NCBI GenBank assembly: GCA_032622095.1
Contig: CP136063.1
Span: 209,177,934 to 209,241,933, forward strand
DNA from: Siphonodentalium dalli
Taxonomy: Eukaryota > Mollusca > Scaphopoda > Gadilida > Siphonodentaliidae
DNA: 64,000 bases
Direction: 5' to 3'
Part shown: one piece after another, positions 33,872-45,448 of the stretch
How positions within the stretch are numbered: position 1 is the stretch's first letter
Layout of the letters: each line of letters opens with the position of its first letter
Translations under genes and position numbers: made by a program
Notes under the pieces: generated by a model
Told to the model about the DNA's origin: nothing
The model's database searches: none
What the model saw: the letters and a program-made list of their open reading frames with translations, nothing else

Positions 33872-34075
33872 TGTAAACACATGCATAGTTAGTGTCCTTC
33901 CAACTCGCAGTAGTTCCAATAGTACACTGGAGGTCAGTGACATCTGAGGTAGGATTATCAAAGCGGACATAACCAGCTAGGCATGTATATCTGCATCTTA
34001 TTATAGGTCCTATTTCTGCACATACAGGTAATGAATTAGGTACTTCTGGTGGTGATACCTCCGAGCAGGAAGCAG
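33872..34075 (-). CDS. SVEP1-like protein, sushi (CCP) domain after the HYR pair
   Basis: A phase 1-1 exon of 204 nt, with acceptor 'gtattttcag' and donor 'ACA|gtaagt'. It encodes 68 residues: cysteines at 4, 28 or 32, 51 and 66, Trp at 59 (ASWKDTNYAC) and the YTCLAGYV core, as in a complement-control/sushi module. Two extra cysteines (19 and 28) suggest a third disulphide. In SVEP1 a single sushi follows the two HYR domains, as here. The upstream split codon with the HYR exon reads Ala and the downstream one reads Lys. A family A MITE lies 87 bp upstream of the acceptor. Sushi modules mediate extracellular protein contacts; the partner is unknown. Confidence 0.92.
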
Positions 34076-34162
34076 CTGAAAATACATCAATTAGGAAATA
34101 AATGTACTCTGGTGAGTTAGATATTCGGGGATTCAAGCATGAAAACAGAAAACAAGTCGGCT

Positions 34163-34309
34163 TACAGTAATGCCCAAAATAATCATTTAGGATTTAGTTG
34201 GAAATATGGCTTGTTGCCATTCAATGCATTCATCGCAAAGCTCTCACTGAGAAATGTTACCCATAATTCTGCTGTGGTTAAGGAGTCGATTATTTAGGAC
34301 ATTACTGTA
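34163..34309. mobile_element. Family A MITE, internally deleted
   Basis: Both TA-bordered ends are present (TACAGTAATGCC, GACATTACTG plus TA), but the left arm lacks about 30 bp (jump from 'aataatc' to 'atttagg') and the right arm lacks its inner part. Confidence 0.9.
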
Positions 34310-34540
34310 CAGCAGAATAATACCAACAAAGCAGGGTCCGTTTATCTCCATAGTAATTCAGTCTGTAAAAATAATCAAATGAAACTGCACAAAAAGCCCT
34401 TTTTATCAGCATAACATGCTTTGAAGAATCCTATTTCTGGTAATCAAATCTCTGGGTATGTTCCATGAGATAACACAGAACGTACAGTGCCCAAACAACT
34501 TCCTATTAATCGTATTTATATATAGTAAACAACATCCTAT

Positions 34541-34645
34541 GCCAGGGCACTTTATTATATATGCGAGTCTCCCATAAGAGAATGCACTGGCTTATAAGAT
34601 CAAGGTAAATATAGTTATATAGGCCAATTTATTCTCTTATATTTA
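34541..34645. mobile_element. Family C element fragment
   Basis: 'tattatatatgcgagtct ... ataagagaatgcactggctt' plus 'aaggtaaatatagtta' and a second 'ccaatttattctcttata'. No TTAA end. It is immediately followed by the first direct repeat of the recombinase element. Confidence 0.8.
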
Positions 34646-34830
34646 TGAACCCGGCCCATTAGATAACAAAGTGAATTTAGAAACAATGGTTTCCGGATGG
34701 ACTCTGTTTTAATTTATATGATATTAAAGTTTTAAAGATTTTTTTTCCCAACACAAACCGAGTCAAAAAATGTAAAATATAGAAATACAAAAGTTGAAAT
34801 ACATAAAGGTGGACGACAAAACCGCAAAGG
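34646..34830 (-). repeat. Direct repeat beside the tyrosine-recombinase fragment (distal copy)
   Basis: About 185 bp, nearly identical to 35407-35592 and in the same orientation (aacccggcccatt, aatggtttccggatgg, gtggacgacaaaaccgc). In Ngaro/PAT-type retrotransposons such a pair would be B1 and B2 flanking A2. Confidence 0.85.
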
Positions 34831-35406
34831 AGAAAGTGTGCGATACAAGCGCGACACCAACTCCTATCACAGAATGCAATGAACAAAAATTGCCCCCAAA
34901 AAGGATAATTTGACATTATAAAATATGATAGGTGCTGGTGAGGTGCAGGGTGTATATAGTGAGCGATGCAGGCGCGTCACCAACCCCCTGATAAGTCCCT
35001 GGATCAACGGATGAGGGGAAAGGCAATATCGGAGGTTGGATGGGGAGGTGGTGAGTAATGAGAATAACGGGCTCTTTTCTGCTGCTGAACGATGTTTTGG
35101 TGGAATTCTGTCAGCCTGATATTCGCAGAAAAGAGGCCGTATCCATACGCCTCTCTCGCTCCTCAAGTAATGTAGTCCGACGCGCAAAATAGTTCCTTTT
35201 CAAAACGCGAAATCTAATGTGTTATAATTATCATACTGACGTTTTATTTCCTAAACTATTTGCTATCGCACTCAAGCGACTAAATTATGTTATGACCATT
35301 AATATTCTCGAAACTAAGAAACAAAAATTCCTATTCCATTACTGTTAAGAATAGACGGGACGGATTCATAAAAGACTAATGCCGGCGATTTGCCCTCATT
35401 ACTCGC

Positions 35407-35592
35407 ATTTATGAACCCGGCCCATTGGATAACAAAGTGAATTTAGAAACAATGGTTTCCGGATGGACTCTGTTTTAATTTATATGATATTAAAGTTTTA
35501 AAAAGATTTTTTTTCCCAACACAAACAGAGTCAAAAAATGTAAAATATAGAAATACAAAAGTTGAAATACATAAAGGTGGACGACAAAACCG
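35407..35592 (-). repeat. Direct repeat beside the tyrosine-recombinase fragment (proximal copy)
   Basis: Matches 34646-34830 with very few differences. The 576 bp between the copies (34831-35406) is non-repetitive in this window and would be the A2 segment. On the minus strand the order is recombinase, this copy, spacer, distal copy. Confidence 0.85.
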
Positions 35593-36106
35593 CCACAGTT
35601 GAAGTGGATCAAACCTCTGCCTTTTGTTTATATTTGCTTTGATTTGATTCACTTCAATGCGGCCACCCAAGGAGCGAGACATGGAACTATAAGATCAGAG
35701 AATACATGTACATCCGGGATATTTTGAATATTATGTGATTAAATATTAAAATTTGGACACAATGGCAAGGGTAATAATCTCCATTGAGCTGATTAATTCG
35801 ATATGAATAAAATAATAAAAAGAAAAGATGAGGAAAACAAATGGGTGGGGTATCCACCCCGACTGAGGTAGGTTGACCAGAAAGAAAAACCCCTAAACGT
35901 CGCAACGCCCATGCCCTGTCGATCGAAGGTGTAAGGGTTTTCCTTTCAGCGGTCCTGATGATCATAACTGATGAAAGAAGACTGGGCAAACAAGCCAAAC
36001 CAAAAAGTTACGAAAGACAAATTGCTGCATCCCAATTGACACCCATGCCAAGTCAGAGAAGCAGAGACCTCCCTTTCTGTTGGATTTAATGGGCATGTTA
36101 ACTGCT

Positions 36107-36388
36107 TTACAAAGGTGTTGGCCGAATATATTTACGAAAGGCATCGGTTTTCCAGTGGCCGAGTTGCTGGATCTGAAGATCCGAAAAACCCATTTGTGCA
36201 GCTAGACTGGCCGCACCAATACGGAAAGAGTGCCCTTTGAACACAGTAGTATCGACCTGACAAAAGGTGAGTGTGCGCTGTAGCGTTTTATCAAAATTGC
36301 GACGAAGTACCGGTCGAAGGTCGGATCGACAGAATAAAGGACCGGCTGTCAAAGGACAAAGTGCCAAGTAATTCCGCAATGTGACAAC
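36107..36388 (-). pseudogene. Tyrosine recombinase C-terminal fragment (DIRS/Ngaro-like)
   Basis: An open minus-strand frame ending in TAA at 36107-36109. The recombinase part is about 93 residues. It contains FKGHSFRIGAASLAAQMG, then LQIQQLGHW and FRKYIRP: the H-x-x-R box, the downstream H/W and the nucleophilic Tyr of the tyrosine-recombinase catalytic core, in the DIRS-order style. The upstream catalytic Arg box is not convincingly visible. Upstream of 36389 the frame runs into a family C element, so the N-terminal half is lost. The split direct repeats downstream fit a Ngaro/PAT type rather than an inverted-repeat DIRS type. It cannot be active. A Crypton-type recombinase is the main alternative. 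Confidence 0.85.
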
Positions 36389-36490
36389 CGCATATGTGAG
36401 GCTCCCTATGGGAAACTTGCATATATAAGAGATTGCATTGGAACATGGTTTCCGCAAAATTTCAGGAAACTCCTGTCATGGAAGGGTTAA
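36389..36490. mobile_element. Family C element fragment with TTAA end
   Basis: 'catatgtgaggctccctatg ... tatataagagattgcattgg', followed by 'ggaaactcctgtcatggaag' and GGTTAA. It forms the 5' border of the recombinase fragment. Confidence 0.85.
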
Positions 36491-37038
36491 ACATCCAACC
36501 AAGCTCATAATCACAGGTAAACAGGTTCTCATGGTGGTAAATAATGGGAAAAGTTTAAGAAACATTCATTGAAAATCTAACAATAAAAGTTTGGAGAAAG
36601 CTGCCTCCACTTATGGATGGACATACATGTTGATTCCACTATAGGCCCTCATAATAGGGGTATATTGTGGTGTCACATCAGTCCGAGTGAACCAAGATTA
36701 TTAAACATTTATGTATTTGATTGTCTGAAACATTTAAATACCCTTCGTATTAATTACCAGGGAATACTCTGCACTATGACATCACCACCCATGTTTTCCA
36801 TTGACAATTACATGTGACTATCTTCTGACAACCTCAACGGCTCGGCATTTTCTGCTTTCACATGGAAATAACATCTCCCATATCACGTGAATGATCATGT
36901 GCATACTATCGGGAAATATGTCTGTTGACTGGGAGACTCGTCCGTTAAACTTTAAATTAATTATTGCTATTTATTACTATTTACTGCATGATCAAGTTTG
37001 GTACGGACCAATAAAAGAATACCCAGGGCCTGGCAAAC
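36491..37038. other. Intron sequence, nothing recognised
   Basis: No exon or repeat family recognised. Confidence 0.4.
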
Positions 37039-37270
37039 AAGCCTTGAAATTGTGTGCCTGTCATTTGCAGAATGAGGTCCCCAGAGGGTGAATTTAGTGA
37101 TGCTACCCCACATAGCGGGCTAACATCACCAAATTCTGCTGAGTTGTAAGCAGAATGAGGTCCCCAGAGGGAAAATTTGGTGATGCTAGCCTGCTATGAG
37201 GGGTAGCATCACTAAATTCACCCTCTGGGGACCTCATTCTGCAAATGACAGACACACTATTTCAAGGCTT
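37039..37270. mobile_element. Family B MITE with a shortened core
   Basis: Starts AAGCCTTGAAATTGTGTG and ends CACTATTTCAAGGCTT, so both outer ends are intact. The two end palindromes are present but the first is cut (stops at 'caccaaattctgc'). Confidence 0.9.
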
Positions 37271-37289
37271 GCTGGCAAAATACGGCCAT

Positions 37290-37690
37290 GTTATTTTCAA
37301 CAAAAGCCAATAACACTGGTAAAAATTAGCAGGCAGAACCCAAATTTAAACTTGACCTGTATTTTGAACAAGTAAACTTACATACCAAATATCATTCCAA
37401 CTTCAGTTCAGACAAACTAAAGTTATCGTCCAGAAATGAAATTTAAGTGAAACGTCCAACAGATAAGGCTGTAACTCTGGTGAAAATTGGCGGGCAGAAC
37501 CCGAATTTGAACTTGACCTGTATTTTATGCTGTTAAAAACACAAACCAAATTTCATTCCATTTAGTTGAAACATACTAAAGTTATCATCTGGAAATAAAA
37601 AATGCAAACAGACGGATGGATGCCTGGACGGAGGGACCAATAACATAATGTACCCAGTTTTTTTCAAAATGGGCATGTGCGTATAAATAT
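37290..37690 (+). repeat. Tandem 160-180-bp repeat with GACGGA tail
   Basis: Two diverged units share 'aattggcgggcagaacccga', 'ttgaacttgacctgtatttt', 'accaaatttcattcca' and 'actaaagttatc'. They are followed by 'cagacggatggatgcctgga' and a short 'acccagtttttttcaaaatgggca' hairpin. Third example of the GACGGA-hairpin design. Confidence 0.8.
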
Positions 37691-37867
37691 GTAATACAAG
37701 CTCAAGCAAAGCACACCCATCTAATATCATCAGGACATGGCTGGACCAATCCCCAATTAGAACTTGACAAGAATTTTGTCATATGCAGACCAGATACCAA
37801 ATTCTATGAAGTTCTGTTAAAAAAAAACAATTTTGACACAAGGAGCTTGCTGAATTTTTGCGAAAAC

Positions 37868-38216
37868 CCCTGTGCCAATGCATTCTCTTATATATGCAAG
37901 TCGACCATAGGTCACCTTGCATATAATAAGAGAGTGCATTGGCCTAACAAATTTTAACATATTTTTTATAATTGTTAAAAAATGACAAAAAATGATAAAA
38001 ATTGTTATTATTATTATAAGAATGTAAGAAAAATTGATAAAGAATGTTAAGAAAAAAATGACAAAAAATTATAAAATTGTTAAAGAATGTCAGAAAAAAA
38101 TGATAAAAATTGTTAAAGAATGTAAGAAAAATTGATAAAAAAAAATTGTTAGACCAATGCATATATATGGGACTTTAATGTTGTGCCAGTGCTTGCTCCC
38201 GTCATGAAAGGCTTAA
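37868..38216. mobile_element. Family C element with AT-rich minisatellite core
   Basis: 'gccaatgcattctcttatat' and its inverse at 37874-37943, a core of 'aagaatgt(a/c)agaaaaattgat' repeats (37955-38150), then 'ccaatgcatatatatggg' and the end 'cccgtcatgaaaggcttaa'. Confidence 0.8.
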
Positions 38217-38269
38217 AAAAAAAAATTTCAGGCAGTGTCTGAGAAAGAGAAAATTTATTTTATTTTGCC

Positions 38270-38640
38270 TTATTAAAAGACACATTATGGAATTGTTCGG
38301 GTGCGTGAAACTGATACATTTCTATGCAGGTGCTATGGCAACTGGAGAAATGTAGCAATCAATTAACATCGCCGAAAAGTTCCAACAAATCGACGGTACC
38401 ACTCCATAGAAAACATTGTCTGAACTACGCTCAATTGTAAATATTTACATCTTGATTCAGGAAGCAACTGTCGACGATAAACAAATGCAATCAATATCGT
38501 CACAGAGAGTCACTACATTTAATTAATATACTAGTATAAGAATGACGGTGTGTATTCTCAATATTACCATGGATATATACTATTTGTAAAAAAAACTACC
38601 TTGAGCAAGATTATTCTGCATTTCTATTTGATCAGCCAGC
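38270..38640 (+). repeat. Family D dispersed repeat, plus-oriented copy
   Basis: Contains 'attgttcgggtgcgtgaaac', 'ccatagaaaacattgtctga', 'attgtaaatatttacat', 'aagaatgacggtgt' and 'catttctatttgatca'. Same order as 59636-60000. Confidence 0.88.
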
Positions 38641-39687
38641 CCTAATTTTAAGAGGAAGCTCCAAAACAGTGTATTTACAACTTATCCGGTCGAATAAACT
38701 GTGATCATATTGTTTTTGTCAAGGTACTAGTGTGTTCTGTGCTTAATTTCGATCTGGACTGTATTCTGCCAGTTTATTATTCGCAATGGAAGGAGAATAA
38801 CTCTATCTCATAGTTGTGAATTATGATGCATTCTGGGGTAAATAACGGGGGAAGTCTCGGGGTGAATCTGAGAATCTCTATCACTTGGTGGACACTCCTA
38901 GGCCACAGCTGTTCCATATTGTGGTGGAATAGGTCCCTGTTCCAAATGGTATATTATAACTATGGAATATGTTGTTCATAATGTGATCTGGGTATTCGAA
39001 ATATAAGTTTTTTGTTTTGTTTTATGGTCTATGCCAATTATGGCAAAGTGGATGTCGGGTCTAATAACTTAGAACTTACAACGCCACGCCGGCACCTCGG
39101 ACTGGCAGGTAAGAACCAGTATGAGGCGTCAACTGACAACCGGAAAGTGTAAAACTCACGGCTATCTATAAGTCAACAGAGGAATATAGGAGAGTAGAAC
39201 GTTGGTTATTCCGTCGTTATATATATAAAGTGTTCACATGATATCAGTATAACATAGGTGTTTGTATATCGTGATGGAAGAGGAGAGTAGCTGTAAGACA
39301 TATTAAAGACGTGGGGATGTTTTATGGTTCTGGTGCCCAATTTGTACAGGTACTGGTTTCCTCGTCCATCATGATAAAAGGTTGTGAGGCATGATCCAGG
39401 AGCGGTTTATAGAAATTTGGAACATACACACCAAAGCAAAGTTAAATAGCCAAAATATATAATTTTGAACAGTTAAAAAAGAAATTCCCATTTTTGGAAA
39501 GGTCGAAATTACACCGGAGAACGTCATCAGTTGCTAGCGCTTGATTTATGACCACCTAAACGGTTGCCATATTTGATCTGGGTATTCGACATATAAGTAG
39601 GCCTTTAAACAATATTATGATCTGTAATTTCACTTGCCTTTCAGATGCAACTGTTGAAGTGACTAACAATCTTCAAGCCTCAAATTA
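38641..39687. other. Intron sequence, nothing recognised
   Basis: No exon, palindrome or family repeat was recognised between the family D repeat and the large inverted-repeat element. Confidence 0.4.
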
Positions 39688-39839
39688 ATAGTAGAGGCTC
39701 TTATGTCCATTTTTTGGCTCCCGTGTGCATTTAGTGAAGAAATATAGCCACTATGCTCATAATGTTGCTTGATATCTGGGGCACCAGAAAACAAATGTTA
39801 GACACCTGGGGGTAGCGACTGGGTGGATTTATGACGTCA

Positions 39840-41060
39840 TCAAGATGGCCGCCATCCAACATGTCAGAGTAGGCACTGAATCAGTTTGATTAATAGCTAG
39901 TAGTGAATTTATGGTAGGAAATATAATATTTCTCTACTGTTGTGATACTATGATAACAGGCTTCACTTTGACAGAAAAATTTACCACATTTAACCAAGAT
40001 GGCCACCAAAATGGCGACCGAAGTTCGGGAAAATGATGAATTTTCACACATGTCTCTTAAAACATTCACGGTTATTTGAAATCGGTGGCTAATAGCAACT
40101 TAATTTTAAATACATTTGAATACCTAACCATTTGAACATGATAATATGTCATACTTTGGGTCTTATTCCTACAAAATGTCGTCAAAATGTGAATTCATAA
40201 ATATGCTATGAAATTTTACCAAATATCGATTTTGTAATTCAAGCCAAGTCTTAGCCAGAAAATAGCTGAATTTGATGACAAACATTTGCAACAGGTTTAA
40301 ACATATAGATTGCCGTATAATTACAATCAAAAAAGTGCATCTGTATTCAAGATGGCGACCAAAATGGTTGCCAAAATTGATAAATCACTAAATTTGTCAA
40401 CTTTTCTTTGATATCACTCCTAATGTGCCATTTAGTGAATATAGGTGAATATATTTGCTCCGTATTGGCGTCATAACATGGAGATATGAAACAATATGAA
40501 TAGTTTGTTAACACAATGGCTGTTTATACTCAACAATTCGAGAGAATGAAACGACGAAAATGAGATGAAATCATAAAAATGGCAACCATGAACAATTTCA
40601 GAGTTGGCATTGAGTCTGGGAGGAAAATTTAGATAGTGAAATGATTATGTTTCGCGACCAATAATACCATTGGATCACACTTCCTCTTGACGGTGCAATT
40701 TGGACCTCAAAATCCAAGATGGCTCCCAAAACGGTCACCGAAATTCTAATAATTGATTATTTTTCACACTCGCCTCTTAAATTATTCACAGCGGTTTGAA
40801 ATCGGTGGCTACTAGCAACCTTATTTTGAATGAATTATACTATCTAATCATTCGACAACCATGATATGTTAGATTAACATATTATTATCCATATGAATCT
40901 AAATTCAGGATGGTGACTCAGATGGTTACCAAAAATGGAGAAATCATATTTGTTCCCCTGTTGACAAAAGTGCCAGGAATGCTGATACAATCTGATACAA
41001 TATGAATATTTTGCGAACAGTAGCTGCTTATATCCAAGATTTCATGAGAATGGAAACAGA
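39840..41060 (+). repeat. Left-arm array of ATGGC-type repeat units
   Basis: 'caagatgg(c/t)(g/c)...cc' words occur at about 39844, 40001, 40351, 40718 and 40906, most followed 12-16 bp later by a second 'aa(a)atgg/acgg' and by 'cgaaatt'. The flanks share 'tttgaaatcggtggcta(a/c)tagcaac'. Intervals are roughly 160-190 and 345-365 bp. Confidence 0.8.
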
Positions 41061-41257
41061 AACCATGAAAAGTAGATAAATTCATCTGATGTTGACCTAT
41101 TTGAAAATATCCAAATCTGAATATATGCTAATTACATCCATCATTACATGTACATCGGAAATGTCCTGATTGGGTGACTCGACTGGAGAAAAATCCCTAC
41201 CTCATCAATAAGGCTGTCGGTATTTAGCAATACTTTAATTACTTCCCCTTGATATCG

Positions 41258-41278
41258 CCCCCCCCCCCCCCCCCCCCC
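41258..41278 (+). repeat. Poly-C homopolymer (21 C)
   Basis: Homopolymer within the central region of the long-inverted-repeat element. Confidence 0.9.
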
Positions 41279-41599
41279 TTATGGCGTTTGGCTAAGAATT
41301 TTTCACTTGACTCCCGTATTGCTCATGTAATGCCATCATACTAAGTCAATTCTATCGAAATTCAGCAACTCACGGAAATTAATTGAATGGACATCACACA
41401 ATGCAGTACCCAAATACAGTAGCGGCATATAATGCGTTGACATTACAGACATCTTCCATGTTAACAAGCTTAATAATTATTGTATACTAATTCCAAATAT
41501 AAGAATAGGAGCTAATATTTGTGTGATTCGTTCTGATTAATATACATGTACGAAAACACAGGGTATACTTTTGTGAAACTGAGAAAATTTACAATTGCT

Positions 41600-43760
41600 C
41601 GTCCTTGAATAACATCTAGTTCATATGGTGTGTGCATCAGGGGATTATATGACAGTAATTACTTTGTCGACTACCAAAGGAGAGTGTTCAGATGTGAGCT
41701 CTATGTGTCTTCTGCTAAGAAGAATCGCATTGGCGGATTTCTACCAGATCTCTGCTTATTACATGCGATATATAGTGACTAGATATAAATTATGGTCTGG
41801 TTCGTACCAAAACAGAAACTGCTGTGGAGCTCTGGACAGCTCATATGTCAACTCACTGACTCCACACCCAAGATTTGCGTAAGCGTGGCTGATTTTGATC
41901 GAGCTAGGATAGGAAGATAGCCTCATATAATGAGTTCAATTGGTATACATGTGTATTTGAGTTCCACAGAGATAGTTTTCTGGACATCGCATATACTGCA
42001 AGTTCGTTCCGTGTATGATCCCCATCTTCCTGTGCAGAACTTTAATATGCACTTATATTTGTCACATGTGTTATCGAAGTTCTTTCATGCTTGCGTTATA
42101 CGGTCTCATCGAAATGTCATACAAGAAACATATTCACACCAAATTTTCTTTAAATGCCTGTAATTGTATCGCTATCGGCAATGTTCCAGATAAAATTAAT
42201 AATAATTTTCGCACCAATGCACAGTTCGACTTGGTTGTAGAGGCAATTCAACTCACCGACATGTTGAGGTACATGTATTATTATTGGGTGGAAAGTTTGT
42301 AGTATTCTTTCCAGATGTATTATACAGGAACATTTGATATCCCACTACAATGAAATCAGGTCTGCAGAAAACTCAGGTCGTTAGACGTTGTAATCTTATA
42401 CCTTCCTGACTCATCAAATGGCTAACAATCCACAATATTCTCTCAATTCATGCATAACATTGTTATCTATTACTTCCAACTTTTGCGCATTATCTATATT
42501 CCAAGCTTGTTATTGGCCTACTTGTGGATCCGACTATTATGGTTGTATGGTTTGCCAGCAAATTATATAAACTACATTTGTTCGATGGACAATTAAAGGA
42601 TTTCGTTCGAGATTGCGGGGTTTCTGTGATTAGAAGATCTTTACTTTATGTGAACTAACAGTTAATGTATAATGCTAATGAATGTCCCCATGTGGACGTT
42701 TTGCAAGAAATCTTAATAAACGTTCCATTAAATGATCTTGATGACCCGTCACTATATTCATTACTTCGATGCACCATCATATGGCATGGACCAAATATGA
42801 GCGTCTGGTGTTTCGATGAGGTATTTCATCACTAAATATCCAGGCACTAGGCATAGGCATTTTGATTTCACGATATTTTTTCGTTGACAACCAGGAAGAA
42901 GTTGAGGAGCCGTTATTGTCACTTGCTGGACTCGACATGGAGAATGACAAACCTTAAGCTATTTTTGCCAGATACTAATGTTTCGACATATTCTAAAATA
43001 AAGCGACATTAACTCGGTTATGTGCACAGTTCTGTTAGACTACATCGAAGTGTAATATGCAATGTATCTGCTATTTTGGTATGAGGTCAGCGGCCGTATT
43101 GACATTTATGTATTAAAATATGTATTATGGACTCTCCATTCCACAACCGAAGCAAACATTTTATATGGAGTCTCTGATATGCAGTCGGAGAGTTTTGTGG
43201 TGAGCTCTGTTAGCTTGCGAGATGAGTTTGTAATTCAACTGTAGTTGCTGGGGTGAGTTGGTTGTAGATAGACTACCATCAATGTGACCATATATTGGAC
43301 GAAGTAACAAGAGTGCTACATGTGCTGACTCACGTCTTGAGAAGTGTGACAATGTCTCAACTATTCAAACGAATTTCGGGTGATGAAACACAGATATGTC
43401 AAAAACAAGAAATTGAATAATGCAATCTCCCCTTATTGTATCTGACTAGACACAACTGTTTCATAATTAGATACGAAATAATGTTTGCACTAACATTTAA
43501 TGCCTGCGTATTTCTAAGTTGAGCAATAATATTTCCCGATGGCAGTATGATAGCAATGCAACTTCGACTTCGATGAAGTCAAGGATTGATATTTTTCCTG
43601 AATCTTCTAAATGTTTGTGGCCGGGCGAAATCAACGTGGTCAACAATTCATCAAGAATAGGCAACGAATAAAGCAGATCTGCCCCAAACGACATAATATA
43701 GCCATAAAGTTGGATTTCTGTCTGTATTATGACTGCAGGGATTCTTTTTGCGTTCAAGTA
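41600..43760. pseudogene. Decayed open frames in the centre of the 5.8 kb element
   Basis: A plus-strand frame from about 42560 gives HVDVLQEILINVPLND and LYSLLRCTIIWHGPNM before a stop at 42834, with one internal stop. A minus-strand frame at 43497-43757 gives ILDELLTTLISPGHKHLED. Plus-strand frames at 41625-42302 are open for 77-95 codons. I recognise no family. Because the reading direction differs from place to place, it is not clear that any of these was ever the coding strand. Confidence 0.3.
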
Positions 43761-44039
43761 CTCGTTATGCTCTTATAATGATACAGTCAGCACATATCCG
43801 GTTGACTTCCTTCCCAGGGAACGGGCAGGATCCTTTAAATTATATTGGGCAATTTCATGTTAGGTTTCTAAGAGTCCATTCTGATATATTCTCGATTATA
43901 AACAAACTATGTTTTATGTTTGGTCAAACATAGTCACAATATACCTTAACATGATAGTATCTAATATAGATTGGGCGAATATATCCAACTCCTTTGCTAA
44001 ATGCCGTTTGAGAATATAAACATTTGTCACATTGTATAA

Positions 44040-45330
44040 CTGTGAGTTTTGGCGGTCATTCTGGCGACCATCTTGGGTCAAATAGATCAATGTCGAGTGT
44101 AATTGAATGACACTAACGATATTTAAAACTGTGTACACTTTTGTTTATTTTATTATGCCTATTTCTGTCCAATGTTAATCTAGAACCTCGAGAAGCAAGT
44201 TTATTTGTGCAATTACATAGCGCATTATTTAATTTGCATTTTTCGGAGTATGGACAACAATTAGACACAAATTACAGCATAATATGTTTTCCAAAGTACT
44301 TGGTGTCACGACTGATAAAAACAAAGACGAGTCCTACTCGCCACAGTTTACAAATAACCGAAAACGATGTAAGGGGCATGTGTAACAATTCAACACATTT
44401 CTATATTTCGGTCGCCGTTTTGACAGCCATCTTGGTTTTTTTTTATCAATCTTGTTCTTTCAAAAGGAAGCTTGGTGCAATTTTATCATTGCCGTAGAAA
44501 TATTTTTCATTTTCTGTGTTAAATTTTCTTCCTCACTCAGTGCCCATTCTGCAATTTTGTGTGGCTGCCATGAAGATGATTTGACTTAATTTTGGTATAA
44601 TTCTGTTGAATTCTCGGGTATAAGCAGCTATATGGTTCACCAAATTTACAAATCATTCCATAAGTCCGCGGATGTCCGCGAAAAAGTAGCACATATTCAC
44701 ATATATTTACTTTTCCCCAACACATGAGTGATATCAATACAAATTGGACAGAGTTTGGTAATTTATCCATTTTGGCAGCCATCTTGACCGCCATCTTAAA
44801 CGAAAATGCAATATTTTCAGTGTAACTATATGGCAATTCACATATTTAAAACATTTTTACATTATCTTCATCAAATTCGGTTATTTTCTGTTCAACTCTT
44901 GGCTAGAATCACATAATTGAATTCTGGTTAACTTTCATAGCACATTTTTGAATTCACATTTTAAAGATAGCTGGCAGGAATGAGATCCGAAATATGACAT
45001 ATTATGTTGTAGAAATGGTTGGATACTAGAATTTATTCAAATTTAGGTCTTTATTCGTTACAAATTTCAAACATCGGTTAATGATTCAAGAGGAAAGTGT
45101 GAAAAATCGTCAATTTTCCGAATTTCGGTCGCCATTTTGGCGGCCATCTTGGTTTATGGTGGCCACTTTTTCTGTCAAATGGAAGTATGGGGTATTAGTT
45201 TCACGCCAGTGGTGAGATAATCAAATTTCTATAATAAATTTACAAGTAGATATTAATCAAACTGACTCAGTGCATACTGTGAAATTGTGTATGGCGGCCA
45301 TCTTGATGACGTCATAAATCCACCCAGTCG
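44040..45330 (-). repeat. Right-arm array of ATGGC-type repeat units (inverted)
   Basis: 'ggc(g/a)(g/a)ccatctt' words at 44067, 44428, 44773, 45144 and 45294 mirror the left arm. Flanking words such as 'cattttggc(g/a)gcc' and 'ttcggtcgcc' are the reverse complement of the left-arm units. Confidence 0.82.
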
Positions 45331-45448
45331 CGACCCCAAGGTGTCTAACATTTGTTTTCTGGTGCCTGAGATATCAAGCAACGTCATTGGCATAGTCGCT
45401 ATATTTCTTCACAAAGTGCACACGGGAGTACATAAGAGCCTCTACTAT

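Larger units (their letters stand above)
39688..45448. mobile_element. Unclassified 5.8 kb element with about 1.4 kb terminal inverted repeats
   Basis: The left end ATAGTAGAGGCTCTTATG is matched inverted at the right end (CATAAGAGCCTCTACTAT). Homology continues inward through collinear blocks: 'gactgggtggatttatgacg', 'caccagaaaacaaatgttag', 'aagatggcc(g/a)cca' and 'atatgacatattatg', each met in reverse complement on the right. The arms (about 39688-41060 and 44040-45448) are themselves diverged repeats with ATGGCGGCC-type motifs. The middle (41.06-44.04 kb) has decayed open frames without a domain I can name. No transposase, polymerase or integrase motif was seen. Termini and arms are directly visible; the classification as a DNA transposon is inference. 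Confidence 0.8.

Noticed and set aside
34677-34916. Minus-strand ORFs (also 35443-35682) with a shared C-terminus
   Set aside because: The shared end is the 185-bp direct repeat read in one frame. No coding evidence.
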